The notes under the pieces: generated by a model
The model's database searches: none
What the model saw: only the letters and a program-made list of their open reading frames with translations
What the model was told of the DNA's origin: nothing
Assembly: GCA_948567375.1 (NCBI GenBank)
Contig: OX419759.1
Span: forward strand, 58,691,493 to 58,755,492
Source: Lunularia cruciata
Taxonomy: Eukaryota > Streptophyta > Marchantiopsida > Lunulariales > Lunulariaceae
DNA: 64,000 nt
Reading direction: 5' to 3'
Position numbers and translations under genes: made by a program
In this document: piece after piece, positions 12,103-22,352 of the stretch
How positions within the stretch are numbered: position 1 is the stretch's first letter
How the letters are laid out: the number at the start of each line of letters is the position of its first letter

Positions 12103-13251
12103 CTAGAATGCTTCTTTGTGCTTGGTGGTCCACTGGAAGCTCAAGTCCTTTCCCAAGAGGTCAGTCAATGGTGCAGCCACATGAGTATAATAATGGATGA
12201 ACCGTCGGTAAAAACTAGCCAGTCCATTAAATGCTCGTACTTCCATAGCATCCTTTGGAGTAGGCCAATCAATAATGGCCTTGATTTTCTCTTCTTCCAT
12301 CTTTATCCCCTTTGATGAGATCTTGTGCCCCAAGAAGGTAACTTCCTTTTGCCAAAAGGCACACTTTGACTTCTTATAGTAGAATTTCCATTGTCGTAGT
12401 TGTCTTAGGACTTCTTGCACGTGATTCATGTATTCTACCTCTATCTTGCTATAGATTAAGATATCATCCAAGAACACCACCATGTACTGATCCAATAGTC
12501 CATCCAACACCCGATGCATCTGATCCATGAAAACTGCTAGAGTATTAGTGAGCCTACAAGGTAAAACTCTCCACTCAAAATGCCCATACCTTGTATGAAA
12601 GGCCATCTTTTGCACATCCTTCCTATTAATGGAGATTTGCCAATAGCCACTGCAAAGATCCAGCTTGGAAAAGTATCGTGCTCCACTCAATTGATCAAAC
12701 AAGTCATCAATCCAAGGCAAGGGATATGCATTCTTCATTGTTTGCTTATTGAACCCATGATAATCAATACGGAAACAAAGTACTCCATCTTTCTTTGGAA
12801 CAAATAGTACTGGTGCTCCCCAAGGAGAGGTATTATGTCATATGAAGTCCTTTTCTGACAACTCCATAGGTGTTGTTCGCAACTCCTCCAACTCTTTTGG
12901 TGAGAGCCAATAGATTGGTCTACTCATTAGAGTACTCCTTGGCAATAACTCAATCTTGAAGGGCATACCATGATTGGAGGGTAATCCCTTCGGCAGATCA
13001 TCCGGAAACACATCCGCAAACTCCTGAACTATTTGATCAACCATTGCTTGATGAGGCTCTTGAATCTCCTCAGATTGTCCTTGAGCAATCGGGTTGATCC
13101 ACACCGCAAAAATAAACTTATCTCCCTCCAAAGGTTGCTCTATGACTGCTTTCCTAACAAACTTCCTATCTAGTGACTCATTTCTCTTCAAAGCTTGCTC
13201 CTTGATTGCCTTCTTGGCAACCTTCCCATCTCGAAGCTCCTCTCTCTTCAA
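12103..13251 (-). pseudogene. Reverse transcriptase region
   Basis: The frame runs from VFPDDLPKGLPSNHG and LSPKELEEL, through NAYPLPWIDDLFDQL, FSKLDLCSGYWQI and the active-site FLDDILIYSK near 12460, to CAFWQKEVTFLGHKI. These are the ordered fingers, palm and thumb motifs of Ty3/gypsy RT, with FLDD as the YxDD-type catalytic box. One in-frame stop lies near 12838 (where an Arg codon would be) and otherwise the domain is nearly continuous. Gag and protease lie upstream. Confidence 0.85.
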
Positions 13252-13386
13252 GGCATGTTCTATGGCTACCTTCTAAACAAACTTCCCATCTTGGGACTGA
13301 CTATTCTTAGGTGTCTTACTCGGAGGTGCCAGACAACCTAATAAAAAATTCCTACCTTTGTGTTGTACTTGAATTTGTCATCGGGT

Positions 13387-13700
13387 CTAATCAAATTGAA
13401 CCTTATGACGTTCAAGCCAAGGTAATCCTAGAATGATATCATAGTGTAGAGGTGCCATTACAAACCTCATACACTCTAAATACTCCTTCTCAATCTTAAA
13501 AGTAACATGATGTGAGGTATGGAATGCAAAACCCTTTCTACCATCCACCATCATCAATCTACTTCCAATCACTAGCTTGATAGGAATACCCAATTCCTTT
13601 GCTACTTGCATAGACATAAAATTTTCTATACTTCAAGAATCAACCAAAATCCTACAATCTCGATTAGATATTGTACCTTGCAAGTGAAGAAAACTTGCAC
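13387..13700 (-). pseudogene. Aspartic protease region
   Basis: The sequence reads RILVDS*SIENFMSMQVAKE. The DSG active-site triad of retroviral-type aspartic protease is present as Asp-Ser-stop, with TGA where GGA for Gly would be expected. A GLPWLERH block near 13400 is the usual end of this domain in Ty3/gypsy elements. Confidence 0.75.
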
Positions 13701-14900
13701 AGGTCGAGCCTTCAATCCCATTGGAACTAATCAAGCTCCTAGTAGGTGGCTCAAAATCTACTATTGGGATTCCTTGTTTCCTTGATTATTTGGTTGCACA
13801 AACTCCATCTGGGCAACTTGTCGAGATCACCCATTCCCAAGTGGACATTCAACAATACAATGTCCAACTTAGCGACAATAAAAATAACCTCCATTTTGTC
13901 ATAATCTTTCTCTATCCATTGCACCAAGTGGTCTCTGTTGGATTGCATCAATCTCCATTGGTGCTGGTTCTTCCACCCGTGCGTAGTGTACTGGTAAGCT
14001 TGGTGTAGGTCAAGGTTGAGACCAAGTTGTCGTAACCAAGGAATCAAAGCGCTCAGCCAATTGCATGGCTTCTTCTACATTTTGTGATTCTCATATGGTC
14101 ACCTCCAATTTGGTTCATGACTTCAATCCCTGTACAAATCGATCCAGAACTTCACCTTCTTGTATATTTAGAATTTGCATGATGATGTTTTGAAATTGTG
14201 TGATGTAGCTCCTTATTGAGCCAATCTGCTTCAACTTTGCCAATTTATCTTGTGCGGATCGGGTGGCATTTATAGTTTGAAATTGACCAAGTATTGCATC
14301 CTTGAAATTCTACCCATGTCAAAATTGGTGCAACCATCTGTCATTCAGCTCGCTCCACTTGGAATCGCCACCAAAGTTTTTCCATACCATCCAATTGGCT
14401 AGAAGCCAAGAGAATCTATTTCCATTCATCTTGAAGATTGGTGGCTTCAATGTAACATTTGCAGTCAAACACAAAATTCTCCATTGTGCCCGGAAAATTC
14501 TTACTTTCAAATACCTTGGGTTTTGGAAATTGAATACAATCTTCTCCATCTCAAATTGGCGCTCTCTCTATATGTTCTTGTCATTGATGGTCTTGTTCAT
14601 CCAACAATTGAGTAAGGTGTTTGATTTGTTACTATATCGTAAGGATAACATTCGTTATTGCCACCATAGCTACTACTCTATCTCACTACTCCCAATTATC
14701 TAATTGATTAACACATAGATGCAACATGTCCACCTTTCTCCATTAGTTACAACCAAAAGTATCAAGGGTTCCTCAAACTCGGTGATCATATGTAGAAAAT
14801 CTTGCCCAAAACATGAGGTGATGAATTGTGTGAAGCGATGCTTGGGTAACATTTGGACATGAAAATCCCAATGGTTTGGCGGAAGTGGATTTGATGATCC
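13700..14900 (-). pseudogene. Gag remnant with broken zinc knuckle
   Basis: Between the primer-binding site and protease the minus strand holds gag-like sequence with stops. Near 13830-13880 it reads YFYCR*VGHCIVEC, a CCHC zinc knuckle in which the first Cys has become Phe and a stop follows the second. Gag would have formed the particle that packages the element RNA. Confidence 0.65.
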
Positions 14901-14920
14901 ATAAATTCCATCCATCTCAT

Positions 14921-14937
14921 TCTTGCTCGGATACCAA
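14921..14937 (-). promoter_or_regulatory. Primer-binding site (initiator-Met tRNA type)
   Basis: Directly after the 5' LTR the minus strand reads TTGGTATCCGAGCAAGA. This is one change away from the TGGTATCAGAGC core that pairs with the 3' end of plant initiator methionine tRNA and starts reverse transcription. Confidence 0.75.
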
Positions 14938-15358
14938 TGTAAAAGACCGAGACTGAGGATAGAAATAGGAGAATGAAAACTCACATTGAGACACTTGAAT
15001 GTGAGAAAACTTCGAATGTCTAGCATGAGCTTCAACTTTGGTATTTATAGGTAGCATACAAGGCCCTTGAGAAGCTTCTCAAGAAGCTTCCTTGAGCCTC
15101 TTTCTTAGAGTGCAAGCCAAGTTAACCAAGAAGCTTCTCAAGAAGCTTTCTTCTAGAAGCCGTCTACTTGGCTTGTAAGCTAAGCTAGTTGGAAGCTTCT
15201 AGAAGTTCTAGAAGCTACTTACTTGAGGTGCAAAGTAAGCTAGCTGAGAAGCTTCCCAAGAAGCTTTCTAGATACTTCTGGAATATTCTAGGCTAATTTG
15301 TCTTATTTTCTACATCATTAGTCCTACTAACTTTATCGCTCAACTCCATATTGTTACA
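14938..15358 (-). repeat. 5' LTR of the chromovirus
   Basis: 421 bp. It starts TGTAACAATATGG and ends GGTCTTTTACA on the minus strand, and carries the same TATAAATACC block and GAAGCTTC palindromes as its partner at 9718-10143. Confidence 0.9.
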
Positions 15359-16760
15359 AAAGTAGTCTTAAATTCCACATCAGAGAAACAATAATCTATT
15401 AGCTAAATCCCATGATGATTATAAGCCAAAGATTAAAAACAATCAACATGTATGTGTTTCTTCAATAACTATCCTTTATGGTAAATTATTATATTTATAT
15501 AATAGTGTCATCTAACTAGCTAACCATCCTTTTATATTATATTGAAAATATATTTTGATGCCTTGTGATGAAAATTATGAATTCCTTTCCAACCAACTTT
15601 ATGAAGATCTTGAAACCAAAAATCACTACTAACACTTCATTTCCTTTTGCCTAATAGTTTCTCTCTATTGGAACCATTTTTAACTAACGTAAGTTAGTGG
15701 ATGATATGTCTGTCTTAGTTTAATTGACTGAGAGTGCATCTTTTAGCATCATTGCAAATGTTCATGTAAATGATAAAAAAAACTTACTCCAATCAAGTTT
15801 GGCAAGAATTAGATTTTTCAAAACTTCAAGGAATGTAAGTCATGATTTTTTCATCTTTTCAAGATCCATTGCTATTCCACTCTTTGGAATTTTATACTCC
15901 AAAAGTAGACCTTCTTCACAACCAAAGATGTACTTCTCTAAGTTGATGATGGTTTTGCCTCATCCAAGCATTTAGAAACTTTGATCAAGTGCTCAAAATA
16001 AGTCTCCTTGCTCCCATAAACACAAGAGCAATAATTCAAACTTCCCATGAAGGGTTCAAACATCTTATCCATAAAAATTTTAGATGTAGTTAGAGCATTG
16101 TAAAGCTTAAAAGGTACAATTTTAAAAGCATAAAAATGCCAAAAAATGGGATAAACTATTATTGTTGATGCTCTTATCCAATCTTAATTTGGTTATAGTA
16201 ACTATAATTATCTCTAACACTATGAGTCTCATGAACTTGAAACCTCCTCCAAGGTCTCATCAATGAATTGTAAAGGGTAGTAGTTTTTGCTTGGTAATAT
16301 TATTGAGCTTCTTGTAATCCACTGAAACTTGGAGTTGCAATCCTTCTTCACAATTCAAGATGCTCATTTTGAATTCTTCACCTCAAAGATAAACAAAACT
16401 TCTTTGAGCTTATTGATATCCTACATAATTGTAGCTCTTGGTGTCTTGTACAGTGTCATTTGTGGAAAGCAAGTTGTGCATTTCACTCCACCTCTAAGTT
16501 AACTTCAAGGTGACTTATTAGAGATCCTTGTAATTCAAAGTGAACAAAAAGATATACTTGTAGATATTTTATTGAAAATCTCCTCTTTTGTAACATTGTA
16601 CTTGAGGGTAAATAGTCTTCTCTTTATCTCTTCAAGTTTCTAGTATCAATGATGGTTTATCACAATCTTTCAAAAACTCCAACTTAGGCAAAAAAACATT
16701 TAACAAACATATTTGAATTAGAGTCAAAGTAATCATCATCCAAAGAAGTCGTTCCCTCAT
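15359..16760 (-). mobile_element. Old Ty3/gypsy pol remnant (reverse transcriptase)
   Basis: AT-rich, frame-shattered sequence in which minus-strand fragments still match Ty3/gypsy RT in order. VSVDYKKLNNITKQ (near 16320) is the start of the fingers motif. EKYIFGCEEGLLLEYKIPKSGIAMD (15940-15860; several residues changed from the KCVFG-EGKLLG-GI-IDPEK consensus) is the thumb region. LTFLEVLKNL follows. It is a different lineage from the adjacent chromovirus, which appears to have inserted beside or into it. No LTR could be identified. Confidence 0.6.
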
Positions 16761-17571
16761 GCTTGTATTATTCGATTTCTTTGAGTTGTATTTATTAATT
16801 TTTTATTATATTGGTATTGCATCCATAATTCCTAATAATATTATAGCGCCATTTTTGCACTATCAGATGTATAAATTGATAAAAAAGACAGAGTTATTGA
16901 GGCTCATCTCCATGCTTTATTTGCTCGTACTATCTTGCAACAAACGTAAGCATCAAACTGAAAAAGCCCATAGATTGCCACTCCGATAGTTTGCTGGTTG
17001 CAAAGCTCTTGTTGAGTTTTTATCTGCTGTTGAAATTGAAACTTCTCTCATCCCACCTTGAACATATTAAATAGATGAAGAACATCTTAGGAATTTGATG
17101 AATTAACCTTACTTCCAGATTCCAACGAGGACTACATATTACATATAATTTAATCCTTATTACGAGTTGTAAGTTGTAGCAAGTTATAAATCCATCGCGC
17201 GAATTTTTCCATAAACACGGAGATGAATCCAAAGCGTTTGAAAATAATATAGTAGGCTTTGCCGTTTACCATAAGTATTCGGTAATGGAATTTTAAACGC
17301 CATCATTTTAGCTAAAATGAACCTAAATTCCATCTCGGATCAAAGTAAAACTACGACTAGAGCTTCATGCTTTATAAGAAATACTTACATACACATGAAC
17401 GTGACTTTCGCATAGAGTAGATAAAGACTACTTGGACCCCAAGGATCATCGGACCCTAAACTAATTATGTGCTTGACCACTTATTAACCGAAGAGAAAGT
17501 TTCCAGGACTTTAAGTCGAATATATTCGGTTTTATAACATTTACTATTCCGATGAAATGAAACTCTACTTA
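16760..17571. other. Intergenic, nothing recognised
   Basis: No gene, RNA or repeat boundary recognised in this stretch. The open frame at 16759-16989 has no recognisable similarity. Confidence 0.4.
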
Positions 17572-17698
17572 GATCGGTGTATGAAGATGTCTTGGTGGAA
17601 AAAATCGCATCCCACTTGAGAACGAAAAGACTTGCTCATGGTTTTCAAGTAGAGGCACACATAAGATAATACATACAAGAGTATATGAAAACGTAGAC
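17572..17698 (+). repeat. Direct repeat, left copy (pair with 23910-24034)
   Basis: About 125 bp sharing the core AAAAGACTTGCTCATG followed by TTTTCAAGTA and a run of ACACATA-type sequence with the segment at 23910-24034. Both copies lie on the same strand and flank the LINE-like element at 17926-22352. Divergence is substantial but the order of matching words is kept throughout. Confidence 0.55.
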
Positions 17699-17925
17699 TA
17701 CAGTCCTCTTCCCACATTCCACTTTCCATGAGAACGGAGTAGTTACTGTGGAGAGATGGACTTAATAGTATCCTGAATTACAAGACAAAGGTACACTAAG
17801 TTGACAGAAAGATTTACTGTACCTTTTTGTTTGACTTGGCACATGAATCCTACTTGGTATCTTCTTTGACTAGCAGCTAAACAATGTTCTTGTAATATTT
17901 CACTATAACCAGGAGAAAGGTGACC

Positions 17926-18052
17926 ACATAGAAAACATGAAGGATGGGAAGACCCCATCAAGCCAAAAAAGGGAGAGACAAAAGAGGTAAAATGGGGCTA
18001 GGCCCCAATAGAATAGATAAGAGAAATCTGCCCTGCCGCACCTAAAATACAC
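17926..18052 (-). repeat. 3' tail of the LINE-like element, two hairpins
   Basis: The minus strand carries GGGGCCTAGCCCC (18007-17995), a hairpin, then a pyrimidine-rich stretch, then GATGGGGTCTTCCCATC (17959-17943), a second hairpin with 6-bp arms, followed by CTTCATGTTTTCTATG. Related sequence appears without the coding part at 46170-46265, 50936-51060 and 52609-52690. It lacks a poly(A) tail, so a structured 3' end probably served for target-primed reverse transcription. Confidence 0.7.
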
Positions 18053-18814
18053 AAGCTATGCAAGTAGTAAGGTCTAAAAATTATTGGAGCATCCAAAGAA
18101 GCATCACCTAAAGTGATTGCTCTCCTTTGGATTGCACCAACCAATGCTATGTGTAGAGCAATGGACACACATTGTCTAAAGTATGTACAAAGTATGAGAG
18201 TGAGAGTGACACCCCTTGATGTCTAATATGATAAGCTCTCACCCACTCCTTGACAAATATGTTGAATGCCATGTCCATCATTCCATATAACTGCAAGGCT
18301 AGAGGAACAAAGAGGTGACCTTGCTACGTAACGCTATACTTGGAGACCTTGCATAAGGTTGTTCCACTTGCCGCCCATCCAAGAGGATGAATAATCACTC
18401 TCTCCAAAACTACATCTTGCGTAGGGTTTGTAACCACAACATCCGCCACTGTCACCTGGATCATCTTTGACCAAGTATAAGTCTACTCTAACACGTGTCA
18501 TTTGTAAAGAACATAAGCGCTCCCTCCAAGAAAGGTATCCACTCTCTCATGCAATAGCAAACACTATATCCTAATGGCATCATGAGTAGCTATCTTGTGT
18601 TCTCCAAAGGACACAATGTTATATGGACCGCTATTGCATCTAGTGTAGAACCACACTCACAAGGGAGTAATGAAGATGTAGATGGGTGGACCAAACCTAG
18701 GTAGAACCTCATTGTTGTAGAGAATGTGGTTGGTGCAAGTCAAATTGCCCTAATGCACGGTCAAGTTAGGATCCAAGAGCCTACACCCTTGCTTGATCAA
18801 GAGCAAATATGTGC
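18053..18814 (-). pseudogene. C-terminal domain of the LINE-like ORF
   Basis: The minus strand contains FGWVPPIYIF near 18690 and, in a shifted frame, DVVVTNPTQDVVLERV near 18430, then FVPLALQLYGMMDMAF near 18290. This order (a PFGWVPPIY block, a V-DVT-TDPT-like block, then a FVPFAVETYG-like block) is what I associate with the C-terminal part of a plant LINE-like RT family. The middle block resembles a nuclease-fold strand-motif, but catalytic residues cannot be assigned. Several stops interrupt it. Confidence 0.55.
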
Positions 18815-18819
18815 TCTAG

Positions 18820-19551
18820 TGTAATACCAAGGGTTAGCCATATGATCTAGATGTGAAATTTGGTTTGGTAACATCTAGAATGATGTTATACATGATGGTC
18901 AAAATAGATCAGATAGAAGTATCACCAAAAGAGTACTTCTACTAATAGGGCAGAAACCGAAATAGACTTGAGAACCTTAGAACCAATAGCTAGACATATG
19001 ATTTAAAGGTGAGAATTGGTTTGGTAACATCTGGAAGGATGTTACACATGATGGACTAAACAGATCAGAAAGAGGTATCACCAAAAGGGGACTTCTACTA
19101 ATAGAGTAGGAACCGAAATATGCCTGAAATCTTTGAAGGCAATTTCGGAGGCCTAAACGGATGAATTAGGCCTCGAAAATGTGCAGATTCCCCTCCCAAC
19201 GGAGAAAAGGCTGGCCTTTCCCTCCCCTCTGGTTTGTCTCGTCGAGAGCTTTCCAACGGTACCTTACTCATGTGATTCCTACAGGAAGATTCCCTAAAAG
19301 ATTCCCTCCGGTCAAAGCTCGTTTGACCAACCAGATAGGACCTAGACCAGACAGGGCACCCATCCAAGTCAGTAATCCAAGGGTGGAGCTTGCTGACATG
19401 TCACCTATCTATGTCCCTAATCCTATGGTGGAGCTTCCTTGGAGGAGATCCTCTTTGTCTATATAATAAAGAGAAGGTGCTCCCTTGGGGCATCGAATGT
19501 TTGAGTGTGCAATCTGTGTTTTCTCTCTTCTCTTGTCCTCGGAGTATCACA
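18820..19551 (-). repeat. Solo LTR with perfect 5-bp target duplication
   Basis: On the minus strand the element starts TGTGATACTCC and ends GGTATTACA, giving the inverted ends TGTRATA...TATTACA. It is flanked on both sides by TCTAG (18815-18819 and 19552-19556, plus strand), a perfect 5-bp target duplication. It is 732 bp long, longer than its sister at 20533-21131, because a 3' segment of about 150 bp is present twice in tandem (18820-18975 and about 18976-19130). No internal retrotransposon sequence is attached, so it is best read as a solo LTR. Confidence 0.75.
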
Positions 19552-19556
19552 TCTAG

Positions 19557-20532
19557 TGACTAGGGGAATGGATGAGTCAACTAAGAGAGAATGTAACATA
19601 TGCTAACAATATCACTCCATCAAGGAAGACGACAAACTTCTAATCCAATCTCACAATAGTGAAAGAAGAGATGGAAATTCCTCATGTGCCTATGGGTATA
19701 GGTCATCTCTTGTCTACTACAAGAACACTTAGAGAGAAAAATATCCTTCTTCCATCTCGGTCACATATGTCTCCAAACTTAGCCTATCTATAACCACATA
19801 AAATGAGAAAAGTAGAGGTGCCAAGAGAGCCCAACTATCCAAAAATGCTCAAGGTACCATATGCTCCATAGATAATAAACCTACCCCTCTACATGAGATT
19901 GGTAGAGAGGTTTGTCTATGTGCCAAATCTCTTGTCACACATTCAAATGTCTTTGGTCCAATGATATCACGAAAGACTCATATAATCCTCCTATCAAAAG
20001 CTCTCAGAACATGATAGGAAAGTCAAGGAAGTGGGAACCGTGTGGAGAAGGTAAGTAGGTCAACGAGCAAAACTAGAGAAGAGTATACCAAATGCCACCT
20101 AGAGATCTCCTTGTAGAGGAAGGTCATCCAAATGGAGAATGTCCTTTGCAAGGGCAACATTTAAGAAGCATATGACAAAATCCTTGGATGCTATTGGCAC
20201 TCCAAGAATACATAGTCCATATATAGATGTAACACACCCTTCTAGAAGCTCAAGGTGTGGAAGGATAATTGAAGAGGACCATGCTCTGCACTTTGACACT
20301 TTGACTCTCAAGCCTACAAGATGTAGCTGGATAGTCAAATGATCAAAGGCCTGGCTAACTGATCTAGGGGCTGGCCCACAATGTGTGTATTGTCTACTAA
20401 GGAGATCAATACACAACTTGGCATGACCAAAGTAGTAGATAAGAGAGCTCTGGAGTGAGCCATGCAAACAAAGGTCCTCTTAAAGGATCTTCTTGTTGTG
20501 TACCAACAACTAACTCCATGACAATGACTCCC
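19557..20532 (-). pseudogene. Second half of LINE-like reverse transcriptase
   Basis: Minus-strand frames give VGTQQEDPLRGPLFAW (20500-20450), matching the G-RQGDPL-GPLF motif of LINE RT. LRVKVSKCRAWSSS and then LCILGVPIASKDF (20330-20160) follow, matching the V--SKC-AW and ILGVP-GS blocks. Next come LLGP-like IIGPKTFECVT and AHRQTSLPISCRGVGLLSM (19990-19870). The order agrees with a non-LTR RT palm, thumb and linker. Stops occur at several points. Confidence 0.7.
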
Positions 20533-21131
20533 TTTAATACCAATAGCTAGACATATTATCTAGAGGTGAAAATTGACTTGGTAACATCTTGAAGGATATT
20601 TTATATGATGGACTAAGTAGATTAGATGGAGGTGTCACCTAAAGAATATTTCCACTAATAGAGTAGGAGCCAAAAACAACTTGAAAACTTTAGAGCCAAT
20701 TTTAGAGGCCTAAATGAATGAATTAGGCCTTGAAAATGGAAGTAATCTAATGCTTTAGATTAAAAGGTCTTGCCTCTTTCTTTCACCATTCATCTCATTG
20801 AGAACTTTCCAACAATACTTCACCTATGCAATTCTGAGCTTCATACAAGAAGATTTCCTAAAGATCCCTTTGGTCAAACTTGTTTGACCAACCAGATAAG
20901 ACAAGGACCAACATATCAGCCATCCATACAACTAATCTAAGGGTGGAGCTTGCTACCATGTCACCAATCCATGCATATGATCCAAGGGTGGAGCTTCCTT
21001 TGAGGGGGTCTTCTTTTGCTATATAATGAAGTCAAGATGCTCCTTTGGGGCATCGGAGTATTGAGTGTTGAAGCTTTATGTTTCCTCTCTTGTGTTTCTC
21101 TTGGAGGTGCTCCTATCCTTGGAATATTACA
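20533..21131 (-). repeat. Solo LTR inside the LINE-like RT
   Basis: 599 bp. It begins TGTAATATTCC and ends TTGGTATTAAA on the minus strand. It is homologous along its length to 18820-19551 except for that copy's tandem duplication. It interrupts the RT gene between the FNSIS (strand A) region and the QQEDPL motif. The flanks CTCCC (20528-20532) and CTTGC (21132-21136) match at three of five bases, so the target duplication has eroded. Confidence 0.7.
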
Positions 21132-21189
21132 CTTGCTCTTATGATGTCCCATGTTGATAGTAAACGGAAGCAAGAGAGCCATAGAAAAA

Positions 21190-21600
21190 ACACACAAAAA
21201 GGAATGAGACTCACCAAGGATCCGTAGGTCTCCTTAAGCTCTCTAAAAATAGACACTCAAGAGATGCTATTAAAAGTATTTGCAACATCCACATGTAGGG
21301 CAAGCCACTCTTGATGGATATCTAGGAATGCCATGCTATTTAGGGAAATAGCCTCACAACATCCAGGTGTAGCTACTCCAAATTAATGTGGACTCAGGTG
21401 CTCTTAGAAGTGAGATTGATCCTGAAGGATAATGGTGTGGCTAACCAAGCACAAAAGATCTTTCCAATGTCAATTGATCTAATGCCCCTTGTTCCCTTCT
21501 CCATTGTGAGAAGTTGTCTAGCCCCTAACACCCGTTTAAATGAAGTAGGAATATCTCCTCTTGCTACCACTACAACCACCTGAAACAACTTGGTAAATCA
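21190..21600 (-). pseudogene. First half of LINE-like reverse transcriptase
   Basis: The minus strand reads RGDIPTSFKRVLGARQLL, then GTRGIRSIDIGKIF, matching the G-RPI-IGE block of LINE RT. GVATPGCCEA follows, then LHVDVANTFNSIS, the strand carrying the first catalytic Asp, and FRELKETYGSL. A stop follows FNSIS and another lies upstream of GVATPG. The rest of the palm is at 20532 and below, beyond the LTR insertion. Confidence 0.7.
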
Positions 21601-21810
21601 TTAGAAGGATCAACTACTTGAAAGCACTCTCTAAGATACTCATATAGCATCCAAAACAAGTCTCTTGGAGAGAGGCAAGGGATAGTGCATAATGCTTGTG
21701 TGCAAAAAGAAACCCATCAAGACTTAAAAGCTACTCATGTGATAGTCTAAGACCCATAATGGTACCCCCTCTCTAGCCATAGGATGTAGTGAGCAAAGAG
21801 AAGATATAGT

Positions 21811-22352
21811 CTAATCAGCGGGACTAACCATAGACAAAGAATGTTGCGCTTCTGTTGCTCTTCTAAACTCTTCCGCTTGACCCAATGTCCTACATTGTTG
21901 TAATTGAGTGGACTCTATGGTATCTTGTGGTAGAACCTGTCTCTTAACAGTATAGCCGCAACCAACTTCTCTTGTAGGGCATCCCAATCCCCTCTTGAAA
22001 TTGATGAAATCTAGCAACCACTTCTTTATGCCATGCATGTCCCCCATACTCTAGCATAGCAAAGGCACCATCAAGGGAGTAAGAGGAATAAGAGCCATGC
22101 TAACTTGTCCAAGGGATCATGTGCCAACCAATCAAGTGGTAGACAAAAAGCCAGTGTAGCCTCATCATGGAGTGTATGGGGTAGCCTATGGAATAAATGT
22201 GGATATGGAAAATAAGTCTCAAATAACCCCAAGCTATAACCGGCTTGAGATGCTAACCACTCCCATGACTCAATCTGTATACCTGGAATGATCAACAAAG
22301 GGGTAGAGGAAATGTGCACAATCATGAGCGTCATCACAGTCAATATGATCAC
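21811..22352 (-). pseudogene. Upstream coding remnant of the LINE-like element
   Basis: Minus-strand fragments such as EWLASQAGYSLGLFETYFPY and HAWHKEVVARFHQFQ read in neighbouring frames just upstream of the RT. I do not recognise the domain. Position and degree of decay suggest it is the 5' part of the same element. Confidence 0.35.

Larger units (their letters stand above)
9718..15358 (-). mobile_element. Complete Ty3/gypsy chromovirus, inactivated
   Basis: A full LTR retrotransposon of about 5.6 kb on the minus strand. It has LTRs at both ends (9718-10143 and 14938-15358), a primer-binding site next to the 5' LTR, and a polypurine tract before the 3' LTR. Flanking five-base sequences AAAAT (9713-9717) and AAAGT (15359-15363) look like a target-site duplication with one change. 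The internal part encodes gag, protease, RT, RNase H, integrase and a chromodomain in that order, the Ty3/gypsy chromovirus arrangement. Stops and frame changes in gag, protease, RT and integrase show it cannot move by itself. The two LTRs, identical at insertion, differ at many places, mostly C/T and G/A, so the insertion is not recent. Confidence 0.92.
17926..22352 (-). mobile_element. LINE-like (non-LTR) retroelement, decayed and interrupted
   Basis: Read on the minus strand: an N-terminal coding remnant (22352-21811), the first half of a reverse transcriptase (21600-21190), an LTR-type insertion (21131-20533), the second half of RT and following region (20532-19560), a second LTR-type insertion (19551-18820), the C-terminal domain (18814-18080) and a hairpin-rich 3' tail (18052-17926). 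Removing the insertions restores the RT motif order. No long target duplication could be fixed. Many stops and frameshifts show it is dead. Confidence 0.75.

Noticed and set aside
18820-21131. The two TGTAATA-ended repeats as the paired LTRs of one element with the RT between them
   Set aside because: The right copy interrupts the RT in mid-domain, the left copy has its own perfect 5-bp duplication, and the RT is of LINE type. Two separate insertions explain this better.
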